64,000 nucleotides of DNA, from assembly GCA_963422465.1 (NCBI GenBank), contig OY730169.1, positions 3,906,001 through 3,970,000 of the forward strand, in the 5' to 3' direction. The position numbers and the translations under genes were made by a program. Under the pieces are notes generated by a model. It did no database searches. It worked only from the letters and a program-made list of their open reading frames with translations, and was not told the DNA's origin. Source of the DNA: Lichina pygmaea. Its lineage: Eukaryota > Ascomycota > Lichinomycetes > Lichinales > Lichinaceae. Below, piece after piece: positions 10,437-21,258 of the stretch; position 1 is the stretch's first letter; the number at the start of each line of letters is the position of its first letter.

Positions 10437-12221
10437 CGGCGGACGATAGCTGACACTCCGACAAAACTCCGAGCGAAAATTTTTGCCGGCCACTGTAGGC
10501 TTCAGAGGACCCCAGTAGAGAATCTATCAGTCTCTCAACATACCAATGCCTTGACCAAGAGTAGATCTTGATCTGTACTGGGGTCAGATCACTGACCTCT
10601 ACCAGCAGGGGCGAACATCTAATGATCTGGCCAAGTACCTTGCTGACAATCACGATGTATTTGTCACTTCTCGCACCATCGAACGACAACTTCACGAGTG
10701 GAATCAGTCAAAGTAAACCCGGACTGAGGATACTCCTCTTCTTTGTGCCTGTATCACAATCCTTATCTTCAAGTCCTATCTTAACAACAAGGAGGTGTTG
10801 GAAGTTCTCCAAGAAGAAGGATATCCAGTAAGTGAGAAAGGGCTTGTACAACTCCGCAAGGAAGAAGGTATTGTCTATCGAAGGGAAAAGAAGGATGACA
10901 GTGAAGATGCATGACTTCAGACGATTGTACAAGAAGAGCTGGATAAGGGGTTAATCCAGGGGTTTGGTTGAGGATACCTGCATGCTTGGCTCCACTCTCA
11001 GGGATGAGTGTATTGCAGCAAGGTTTGTACAACATGATGATCTACCCCTGACATTACATACTTCTGTACTCAAAAAGTACTAATAACTTCCCTTGAGAAT
11101 TTCATCCACAAGGACCTTCTCGGACAAATCAAACAGGTTGACAAGTTTATACAAGATGGGGAGAAGCCCTACCTGGCAGTTGACTGGAATGAGAAGATTA
11201 GACCAACTTATCTTTCTTGTGATGCCCACCTGGCAACAGATGTCCAGGGACTCTTTCAGTTCTTCTGACCAGCACATGGCCATGGTGGTACAATAATTTA
11301 TATCATTGTTGAGAAGAAGACTGAAGCCAACAAGGCCAAGGACCTCACCAGTACTGGGGCAAAGGACTCCACCAGTACTGAAGCAAGCAAGCAAGCTGAG
11401 GAGAAGATCATGATATATTTCTAGGGACTAGTATGTTTACATCCCTTCTACTATAGTAACATGTCTGGTACTGTACTAATCCTGCTAATTACTAGAAGCC
11501 ACCACACACACCACCCTCCCCTTCAAAACATGGCCATAGCGAGGTCTCTCCTAGCACCAGCCCCTTCTTACAACATGAGAAGTTGAAGGTGGAGCTTGAG
11601 AACTAGGTAAGTATTATTGTTCTATTGACTATACTTAAGAGGAGCCTTGGTTGTATGACCGCTCCGAGTGGTGGTCTTCTTTGTCTGCTTCTCCTTTTCC
11701 TGCTCATCTCTCAACCTCTCCTTCTCCTTGAAAACATCTGATAGTGAGCATAGAGCTCCCTGATCATGTCACTTACAACATCCACAGGTGTTTTCAAACC
11801 AGCCCCGGGCTGTGCGACACTCGGCAAAGATCCCCCGCCCATCGGCACACTGTTGGCAGGGAGGTGTGTTTAGGCTGGCCCGTGATTGGATAAGCAGGCT
11901 CTCAACAATGCGGAGGTCTCTGTGGGAGGTGGGTACCCAGGCGCCAGGGCGGAGAAGGACGTTGTTGCCCGGCATTGCGATAAGATCCGGGTGTTCATCA
12001 GCAGTCAGGAAGCGACGCATCTAGACAAGTACCTGAGCGTAAGACTGTTTTCTTTTGAATAGATAGCTGTACTTACCAGCTCCCCTGCACATTGCACCGA
12101 TCCATCAATGATAGCAAGGCCATTGGCAGTCTCACGTTGCTGCTGAAGCTGATCCATGGCGGCCATGTGCTGAAAAAATTTTCGCTCGGAGTTTTGTCGG
12201 AGTGTCAGCTATCGTCCGCCG
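10437..12221. mobile_element. DNA element with 48-bp perfect terminal inverted repeats and TA duplications
   Basis: The first 48 bp (10437-10484, beginning CGGCGGACGATAGCTGACAC) recur as an exact inverted copy ending at 12221. TA flanks both sides (10435-10436 and 12222-12223), as in Tc1/mariner-type insertion. On the plus strand are fragments of a decayed protein with two helix-turn-helix-like parts: one reading DLYQQGRTSNDLAKYL followed by a TSRTIERQLHEWNQ segment (about 10580-10710), and another reading NKEVLEVLQEEGYPVSEKGL (about 10785-10850). A further fragment reads EKPYLAVDWNEKIRPTYL (about 11160-11220). I recall such tandem HTH proteins as common unnamed fungal proteins but cannot name a family. 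A Cys-rich frame lies on the minus strand (see 11769-12020). No DDE catalytic core is apparent, so it is probably degenerate or non-autonomous. Confidence 0.75.
11769..12020 (-). pseudogene. DUF3716-like Cys-cluster fragment
   Basis: The frame reads LNTPPCQQCADGRGIFAECR then WFENTCGCCK, a C-x2-C...C...C-x-C-C arrangement resembling the DUF3716 Cys cluster that is widespread in fungal repeat-associated and hypothetical proteins. The frame ends at TGTTGTAAGTGA, which could be a GTAAGT donor rather than a true stop, so it may be the first exon of a spliced gene. It lies wholly inside the TA-flanked element, antisense to the HTH fragments. Family resemblance is from memory and moderate. Confidence 0.4.
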
Positions 12222-12223
12222 TA

Positions 12224-13010
12224 CAGTTGTTGTTGTGGTTGTTGTACGGAAGAGATTCAAGGCAGATTGGAAGAAGCCTTTTGATTGACTGCGTCACACC
12301 ATCTAAGAATCTAATGGGCTGGGAAATTCTCCCCTCTCTCATATCGACTCTGGCTCCATCGGTGGCTGAGAAAGTAGCTCTCTCTTGCACTCTCCCACCC
12401 TCGGTCGACAGATGCTCGTACACTCCTCGGTCTTCTTGGCCTGGCGTTCCTAGAACATTTCTTAGCGCTCAGATTCCAAGTGTCCCGGCCAGACATCAGG
12501 AGGGGTGTGCCCAAGAAGATGTCAGTTCTTTCCCCTGTGAGGGAACCAGTAAATCACGTATTTCTTGCGAGACTTGGGGGAGGGGTCATCCGTAGGAGTA
12601 CTCGTAGAGAGTTCTAGATAAGATCGTGTAGCCATGGTCGGACTGCCACGCATATTCCAACTGTACTCCGGTCCTACAAATGTTATTGGCCGTCACTTGT
12701 CAAACATTTTTTGGCCTGGGAGCTGAGGTGAGCAGAGAGATTGTCTGTTAGCATCACCATCAAAATGACTACTGCATTGGGCATTCCATGCCAAGACAAA
12801 GAGAGGAGTCTATGTCTTGTTTATGCAGTGATGAAGCAGAGGAACAGTTTCTCGTACCGCAATCCGACCCACATCGAGAAACAGACGACTCGCCCGATTC
12901 GCCATGTCCGAATCGCAAGACAAATCCAGTATCCCTGATGCCACAGAGTTTCTGAGGTGTTCGATTTGCTAGAAGAATATGACCTCGTGGGGTTCTGTCT
13001 ATCAGATTCG
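12224..13010. other. Intergenic
   Basis: No supportable gene. Several open frames of 60-170 codons overlap on both strands but none shows a domain, signal peptide or splice-linked extension, apart from a possible downstream exon of the minus-strand secreted protein (see 13011-13367). Confidence 0.4.
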
Positions 13011-13367
13011 CTAGTTAGTGGTTCGGTCTTCCCCCCCCCTTCTTTTTTTTGGAAGATGTTGGTGCTGGCCCTTACAGACTGCATGCGTGGCTTCTCGTCG
13101 GCATGCAAGTGACTTGATATGAGCCACTTGGCCATGGGTGTTAATACAGCCAGTCACCTTTTTGTTGCTTGGATTGCCCAGCTCCTCTTGAAACACGAGA
13201 AGGCTACCCCGGATGAGTCGATCCTGAGGCACCGGTAGTCCAATCGATGGTTTTTGCGGCGGGTCAGGGTAGATTGGAAGGTTTAGATAGTAGGCCACCG
13301 ACAAGCCCGAAAGAACAGCCTGAAGGACAAGGACAACAGAGAAGGAGAAGAAGGTGGTGCGGGCCAT
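13011..13367 (-). CDS. Putative small secreted protein (first exon certain, 3' end uncertain)
   Basis: Starts MARTTFFSFSVVLVLQAVLS, a clear signal peptide with likely cleavage after SVA near residue 25. The mature part has a GSLLVF...VTGCINTHGQVAHIKSLAC pattern like the repeated G-C-[IL]-x3-G-x-[WV] motif in many small secreted ascomycete proteins. A GTAAGG donor follows THAVC (about 13072), so the open frame past it is likely intron. A second exon may lie at 12850-12960, but I could not fix its phase. No function is claimed; secretion is inferred from the N-terminus. Confidence 0.5.
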   Translation of the reverse strand: MARTTFFSFSVVLVLQAVLSGLSVAYYLNLPIYPDPPQKPSIGLPVPQDRLIRGSLLVFQEELGNPSNKKVTGCINTHGQVAHIKSLACRREATHAVCKGQHQHLPKKRRGGEDRTTN

Positions 13368-14567
13368 CAGATAAGGTACCGTACAGAGTAAAGTATGTTA
13401 CCGTACCGTACCGTACGACCGTGCAAGCTGGACGACACTCCGACAGGGGCCGAGGGCGACAAGCTCCTACGGTATATATAAGTCCATCATCGTCCTGCGC
13501 CGACGAAGGTATCTCCCTCGGATTTGCTGTGCACCATACCGGTACTCGTAAGAGAGCTCTACCGTTCGCGGGGTTGACTCGGCCGACTTTACGAGGCGAT
13601 GTCTCTGTCATACGATAGGAACTCCTCAGACGCTTGTACCAGGTCCGTCCCTCTCGTCTCTCCTTCCGTATTTACCGTCGGCGTTGAAGGCCGTAAGACT
13701 ACCCTATGGGTACAGTACGGAGTAGGCAAAAAATAGCTGCCTCAGATCTAGCATGTCGGGAACCTAGACTCGCTCGAATAGCGTTCGTCAACCCATGGCC
13801 ACCAACGTGCAAAGATACGAAGACACAGTGGCACGAGAGGGCAGCACGGGCAGCTAGCACGCATAGTACGAGCTCCCTAGCTCCCTATAAGCACTGGGAC
13901 AGACACGCACACGCTCAACAAACTCTCAGTCCTCTCTCAGACGACCGCGCCAACAACTCTACGGTAGTTGTGGGGGGGGGGGGGTTCTTCCTGCCTCATA
14001 TACCCGTCCATTTCCCAGCACTCTCCCAGCTCCTATCGAGAACTGGCTACGAGTACATATGTAACCCTCTCCCAATCTCACAGCCAGAAAAACTAGCTGG
14101 AGAAGCTAGCTCCGCACATTGTCTTTAGCTCTGTCGTATAGAGCTGTCAAGGCACGCCAGGCAGCCCAGGTGGCTCGTTGCGGTGGAGGTAGCTCGTGCC
14201 TGTCGAGCGCATCTAAGCTACAGTACCGTGAGTACGTAGCTAGGAAGAAGTCGGCACGCAGAAACCGCCTACAACACTCGCTCAATCGGTTCCATGTCGA
14301 TTTTCTTTTCTGATTTGTCCACTTGGACGTCCATCTACGGTGCTCGTTCGATCATCTCAATGTCTACGAGTACACTATTCTCTTGATCGTCCGCTTCAAA
14401 CGTCCATTTCCTCGTTCGTTCACTTCAAATGTCCGTTCTCTTGCTCGATCGCTTCCATGTCTACCTTCCTGTTCTTTCGCGTCAACGTCGATCGAGCCCT
14501 CCTAGAATGAGTCGCGGTCCCGTTCTCCTTGCTTCATTCCCGGCTTGCCGACCTTCTTCCACCCCTC
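13368..14567. other. Intergenic
   Basis: No gene supported. It contains CCGTACCGTACC repeats at 13370-13420, a poly-G run at about 13973-13983, and at 14310-14490 degenerate repeats of roughly 45-55 bp around the phrase CTTCAAATGTCC/CTTCCATGTCTA. Confidence 0.4.
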
Positions 14568-15429
14568 CTACTTGCGGCTGGTCTTCTCGACGGCCTTCTT
14601 CCGCTCCTCTCGTCCTATGACGGTATCGGCGGCGGCAGCGATGGCGTCGGCGGCCGCGTCCGTCTTTGCTGCCTTACCTTTGGCCTTGATGATTCTGGTC
14701 CGCGTCGGCTTGGATTTCGCCTTCGTCTTGGATGTGCCCTTGGGCTTCTCGACGCGAGTACGCAGCGCTTTCGTCTTGGATCGGGTCGTACGGGTCGCTG
14801 GACGCGGTGCTGGTGTCGGTTTTCCCCATAAGTCGTCCTCGCCGTCCTCGTCGTCTTCGTCTGGTCTGGCTACCTCTTTGCTTGGTTCCGTTTCATGCGG
14901 CTCATGTCGCTCTGTTCCGCGGTCTGCGTCGTAGTCGCGACCTGCCTCGCCAGGCGCATCCGGGACAGCGTGGACCTTGGTTTTGCCCTTGCCCTTGCCT
15001 GCATCGTCCTTGCGTGGGTTGGTAGGCCGAGCCACTCTCTTAGCCGGTATCCGTCTGCGAGCTGCTACGACGCGCTTCTTCGCCGCACCTATATCAGATC
15101 TTTAGACCGGGCACGTCTCTGAGCTGGCGCATACCAGGCGCAACATACTCTTAGATTCTTCCTCTGGTCACGGGTCAGCTACTCCGGCTCAAGTCTGTTC
15201 TCGGCGTCAAGAACCTACTTCCGAGCTCGAACCACTTCTCGATCAACAGGCACATCAAGTCCACTGCAGTGTCACTGTCCGTGATGAGAGTGTCCAGAAC
15301 ATATCGAAACTGCCGTCGGCGGTCAGCGGCGACTGCGATGATGAAACCTATACTTACAAATCCCATGCTCTCCAGATACCGCTCGTTCTGGAACCTGTCC
15401 CCGCCCGAGGTCGACTTGGGATCGGGCAT
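14568..15429 (-). CDS. Lys/Arg-rich protein, unknown function
   Basis: I do not recognise this protein. A phase-consistent model has four exons on the minus strand: 15429-15358, 15309-15219, 15163-15149 (15 nt) and 15088-14568, giving about 232 aa. Introns are 48, 55 and 60 nt with a GCTGAC branch in the second. The N-terminal third is predicted globular (FQNERYLESMGF, then FRYVLDTLITDSDTAVDLMC and LLIEKWFELGK). From about residue 60 the protein is basic and disordered (AAKKRVVAARRRIPAKRVAR), then an acidic patch (DEDDEDGEDDLWG) and a long Lys/Thr/Ala tail resembling linker histone or chromatin-binding tails. Nuclear location is inferred from composition only. The tiny third exon is the weakest part of the model, and an upstream start is possible. 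Confidence 0.5.
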
Positions 15430-16007
15430 TTTCCGCGGCGGCAGCTGTCGATAGCGTTCTGGGCAGCGTCTGAGCCGACTCGGACGGCAGAGCCAACGAG
15501 AAACGAAGGTGCCTTGGCGTTGATGGGCGAGCACAGAGTCCCAAGACGAGAGGCGGAACAAAGAGCTGGGGCGGTTGAAAAGATGTCGTGCTTTGATGAA
15601 TGCTTATGTAGAGCATTCTTAGGCATTTGTCTTGTGACAAAGGCCTGGATCCAGCTGGGGGACACTGCACATACCGTGTCCCACTGATGCCTAGAATGTT
15701 GGAAGGACTTCCTTGATGGCTGGATCACGAGCTGACCCGTACTGACCGGTTCAACAGACCAAACCTTCCCTTCGAGGAAATGTGGTGTTTTGAAGGCTCT
15801 TCGGCCTTGAAAAACTAGACCTGACAGCCCGAGACTGTTCAAATGGCTTCTCTGACTTGCTCAGTTCCACCGCAGCAAAGTTCTTTCATCACGTCATCTT
15901 CATCCATCCGTGATCCTCTCTGCGGGACGCAACCCGTTGCGTCTCATTGTTCCCGAGCGTACTCCATAGACGGAGACCTATTCCGGACATGGGAGCCACG
16001 TATTGTT
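15430..16007. other. Intergenic
   Basis: No gene recognised. A minus-strand frame runs on from the Lys-rich gene up to about 15842, but it is not supported by any motif and may be 5' UTR or chance. Confidence 0.35.
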
Positions 16008-16870
16008 TTATTCATCTCTCTTCAACGTCCTAACTCCACCGCTGGAGAGGTTGCTGGCAGCCGTCAGATACTCCAAGATGTTTTGTGCAAAGACATAGAT
16101 CACGTACGCCGGAGGGACCAGGCATGGACAGCTGAAAATGAATCGCGGTCGTCAGCGGCTGCTTCTTGTGTTCAAGCACTAGGAGAAACAGTTGCTCAAG
16201 GGACCGGCGATCAGCTTCGAGATGAAAACCTACTTGGGGATTGTATAAAAGAGAATAAACCTGACAGCAGAGGGGTGGTCTTTGTAGTGGTAGCCGCTAA
16301 AGTGCTCCTGCATGCCTAATCCCCGGAAGAAGGTTAGTTCATCTTGAAGAAGCGGCCATGCCGGCATCCTCATGCTCGCCACTTCTGCGAGACGAAGAAA
16401 GAGACAATAACTCACAATACATCGCTGTCTTGCTGCAGGTTATGACAGCAGGCTTTAGGCCCACCAGTATCGCAACACCCGCATGACGACCCTCGATGAC
16501 TCGCCCGTGGCCGAGCCAGCCGATCCTGTTCGGCTTTGCCGGTGGGCCATGTTCGTCGACCTGGCATGTCTCACCGTGTGCGTACACGATCCACAGATAC
16601 CTCAGCAGGAGCAGCGACTCGAGCACCTTGAGCGCCGCCTGAGCCCGGGTGTATCCGTCCTTGGCGCTCCAGGCCGGCCAGCCATACAGGTAGTCGAAAA
16701 TGGCATACAGACCGTACGGCTTCTAGATGGGCCCGTGCATCCATCCGCCGCGCAGGGTGTGCGGTCGTAAGGAGACGTAGAGGTAATCCCAGGTCACCAG
16801 CGAAACGGAGAAGACGACTGAGATGAGGGTCACGTCGGATGGCCTGTGTGCCCATCGAGACGGCTCAGCT
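16008..16870 (-). pseudogene. Fungal integral membrane protein (EXPERA/EBP-like), with an in-frame stop
   Basis: Three exons join in phase: a first exon running down to 16416, then 16315-16234, then 16131-16008. It reads VTLISVVFSVSLVTWDYLYV, LRPHTLRGGWMHGPI-stop-KPYG, LYAIFDYLYGWPAWSAKDGY, an ESLLLLRYLWIVYAHGE helix, VAILVGLKPAVITCSKTAMY, EHFSGYHY and LVPPAYVIYVFAQNILEYL. This matches a family of four-to-five-helix fungal membrane proteins resembling EXPERA-domain proteins, as I recall them. A TAG stands at 16722-16724 where relatives have Trp (TGG to TAG), so the gene is broken unless this base is an error. The N-terminal exon, perhaps near 16880-16960 (YPSIGLPG), was not resolved. The other splice sites and the rest of the frame look sound, so decay is recent. 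Confidence 0.55.
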
Positions 16871-18334
<1,464 letters not shown>

Positions 18335-18716
18335 GAGTGCTTGATACGCTGCTGCTGCTGCTCTCAAGCGACTTTTTGCTGGCGAGCCACACGTTCGTCG
18401 GGTCAGCGATGGGCGTCTGAGCGACGCTGAATTTTCAGCTGTACGTATGTACGTATGATAGATCTAATGGACTTGTATGGGAGTACGCCAGTGGCACAAA
18501 TACAGTCCAGTTGTACTGTATGCCGACCGTGGGCACTAATTCCGTCGGACATCGCTACCGGTAATCATCCACCGGTTGAAACTGTCAAACATCGGAGTGA
18601 AGATGAACGAGTCCGATAGTCGACGAAATATGGCCGCTACATACGTACGTATTCGTCGGACATCGGTAGTGGACGTAACGTGGATCACTGTCAAATCTTT
18701 TGTCGGACGTCGCATA
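18335..18716. other. Intergenic between DPM1 and the MITE
   Basis: No gene seen. TACGTATG and TACATACGTACGTA words are present at about 18440 and 18640. CATCGG/TCGGACATCG phrases recur several times (18545-18670). Confidence 0.4.
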
Positions 18717-18915
18717 CTCGTAGGCGACTCTTATAATGTTAGCGTGGGACTTTAGTTGAGCCGCATAATTAGCTGGACTGAGCAGAAGTCTTGAGACTAT
18801 CTGATGTTTAGTGAAGGGCCTATTGCACACATATGGTGAAAGACTTTTGCTTACTGTAGCTCAAGATGCGGCTTGCCAAAAGTCACGCGCTAACATTATA
18901 AGAGTCGCCTACGAG
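18717..18915. mobile_element. MITE, 199 bp, with TA duplications
   Basis: Terminal inverted repeats begin CTCGTAGGCGACTCTTATAA at 18717 and are mirrored at 18915. The first 28 bp are perfect and similarity continues with small gaps to about 48 bp (to 18764 and from 18868). TA flanks both ends (18715-18716, 18916-18917). There is no coding capacity. These are the marks of a Tc1/mariner-type miniature element; its end sequence does not match the larger element at 10437-12221, so it would have been moved by a different transposase. Confidence 0.75.
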
Positions 18916-18917
18916 TA

Positions 18918-19484
18918 CTGATATTGATTGGGGCGTACCTCGTACGGGGAATCGAGCGTGCTGACTAATATCATAGCGTTCAGCACCATCAATTACGTCA
19001 GCCGAGGTGTGTGAAGCATGTTTATAAGCGATGAACGTTGCGCGGGATCGGAACAATGTTTATCCGCACGGAAGTTCCCCCTGCGCTTCAGCCACTCCAG
19101 TTTTGTTATTGGTCTCGCGCTGTGTCTCTCATTCCTCGGCTCCGACCTCCTCTGTTGTTGCTGGGGTGAGCCCCTGCGACAACAACGACCGTCCCAGCCA
19201 TCTGCAAAGCGTGATCACATGCCACGCGCGCCGCACTGGAAAATAAAGATGGCCCAGGCCGGCTATAAGCATGACGGATCATGCAGCGTTCCTGCAACTG
19301 ACGCATTCACCCGCCGACCACCATCCCTTGTAATACAGTCTTTCTGCATCTTGGAACAGCCTCCGACAAGCGCAACACACCCCGGGCGACACTCTCGATC
19401 CTGTCGTCTCCCCACCACCGCTGCCGTCATCCGTTGGCGACGACGCCCATCGACTCTTCGGGCATCTCAATCTCCACATTCAAC
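18918..19484. other. Intergenic, promoter side of the mucin-like gene
   Basis: No independent gene. A frame at 19018-19527 on the plus strand overlaps the start of the mucin-like gene in another frame and shows no motif. Confidence 0.4.
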
Positions 19485-20654
19485 ATGCGCGTCGCCGGCG
19501 CGACCCTCATCGCCGTCCTCTCTTTAGCTCTGGGCGCCGCGGCCCTGCCCCTGGCGGACCTTGAGCGGCCTTCACCCGAGTTGCTCGTGCGACGACGAGT
19601 GGCGTACTCCGTCGTTCCGGTCGATGGCGGCTTGTCCAACGAGCCGTCGACGAAGGTCGAGCTCGAGACCGTGACCAAGACGACCAGCATCTCGAGTCCA
19701 TCGACTCGGACGGTCATCTCAACGACGCAGGTCACCACATCGGTGGTCTCGATTTCGATCGTGGACGTTGAGCGCTCGGCCTCTGCGCCTCCGCGGACTA
19801 CTACAGCAGTCTCGATCGTGGAGGTGACACCGACGCCGTCGTCGGCGACCAGCACCGTCACCGTCACCATGGCGGAGAGCGCGACGTCGGAGAGCACCAC
19901 GCCTGAGAGCACCACGCCGGAGGCCACCAAGGAAGCCTCGAGCTCGGCCAGCCACTCCTCCGTTTCGGTCTTGGTCTCGACAGTGGATGCTCGGCAGTCA
20001 TCGACGACCAGCACCAGTACCACGCTGGAGAGCACCACGTCGGAGGCCAGAAAGGAAACCTCGAGCCCGGCCAGCTACTCCTCCGTCTCCGTCTCCGTCT
20101 CGATCATGGATGCGCGGCAGTCATCGACGATCGGCGCCAGCACCAGTACCACGTTGGAACCCACTGAGGAAGGCTCAAGCCCGGCGAGCAGCTCCTCCTC
20201 GACCGTAGATGCTCGGCAGTCATCGTCGGCTACATCCACCCTCTCTTCTACGCCGCAGTCATCGACGGCTGTGCCAGACACGACAGCCTATTTACCTTCA
20301 TCGAACACGATCATGGTCGCTCCATCGAATAGCTCAAGCTCGACCTCGACTTGGACCTCGACTTGGAGCTCTACCTCAACCACAACCTCAACCACAACCT
20401 CACATTCGTCTGCCACATCTACATCCACGTCCACATTGGAAGCCGGTATATATCCACCGCTCCCAGTCTCGGAAGGGCCCACGACTGTCTCCACAGCATG
20501 GGCAGACGCTTGGTCGACGTCGACGCCGTCTCTCGATACTGGGGACCGGCAAGGTTCGGCAGCGCCGTGGAACGGAACAGTTTACCCGGCTCGGCACAGA
20601 CTATTCCGGCGATCAGACAGCCGTGGCGCTCTCCGGGGTGCTTATTCATTATAA
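19485..20654 (+). CDS. Ser/Thr-rich secreted or cell-wall protein
   Basis: The ATG at 19485 begins MRVAGATLIAVLSLALGAAA, a good signal peptide, so I prefer it to the in-frame ATG 17 codons earlier. The predicted product is 389 aa. After a short basic segment (ELLVRRRVAYSVV, a possible dibasic processing site) the protein is almost entirely Ser, Thr, Ala, Glu and Val, expected to be heavily O-mannosylated. An imperfect module of about 40-45 aa, marked by the phrase DARQSS, occurs three times (about residues 180-260). There is no hydrophobic C-terminus for a GPI anchor or membrane span; it ends GALRGAYSL. Function unknown; surface or secreted location is inferred. Confidence 0.7.
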   Translation: MRVAGATLIAVLSLALGAAALPLADLERPSPELLVRRRVAYSVVPVDGGLSNEPSTKVELETVTKTTSISSPSTRTVISTTQVTTSVVSISIVDVERSASAPPRTTTAVSIVEVTPTPSSATSTVTVTMAESATSESTTPESTTPEATKEASSSASHSSVSVLVSTVDARQSSTTSTSTTLESTTSEARKETSSPASYSSVSVSVSIMDARQSSTIGASTSTTLEPTEEGSSPASSSSSTVDARQSSSATSTLSSTPQSSTAVPDTTAYLPSSNTIMVAPSNSSSSTSTWTSTWSSTSTTTSTTTSHSSATSTSTSTLEAGIYPPLPVSEGPTTVSTAWADAWSTSTPSLDTGDRQGSAAPWNGTVYPARHRLFRRSDSRGALRGAYSL

Positions 20655-21258
20655 GCCCGCGTGTGTGGTGTGAATATCGGCAGGAGGGAAACGGGGCATC
20701 GGCGGCATTATCAGCGGAGGAGCACAATGGGTCAGCGCGCATATGCTTTGGGAATGGCATTGGGAAGGCGTTGTCGATGCCAGCCAGTCTTCTTTTTGCC
20801 AGAAGAGTCTGGATGGGGTATGATCCACGGACAACAGGCTCGTCCCTAGATGACGATACGATAGTGATACACATGGACGATGAACGCCAAGTCTTACTGT
20901 AATACATAATCAGTATTCACCGATTCTCATCTAGCACTTGGTAGATTCGCATTTCTTGTGGACTCAACATCTAGCGCCACGGGCAGCCAGTATCTGTAGC
21001 AGCGGCAAAGTAGCAGTCGTGCCTGCTTTCGTCATGGCCTCGCCTCTTTGATATTCGCTTCGAACGACGGCGGTAGTAGCGGACGAGCCACATCATCGCC
21101 GGCCGCAACGGCGCTACCCGAGATCCCGCCTCGACACTGCTCGCGTTCGCAACATCAGTCCTTGAGAAGCGCTGGGGATCGACTCTGCAAGGGGTCTCGA
21201 CTCTTTTCTCAGCGGTGACCCGTCCGCTCTTCTCGGTTCCACACCCGCCGCAGCAACG
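20655..21258. other. Intergenic, VPS35 promoter side
   Basis: No gene recognised. Long minus-strand frames here and across 20971-22089 are antisense shadows of VPS35 and lack motifs. Confidence 0.5.
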
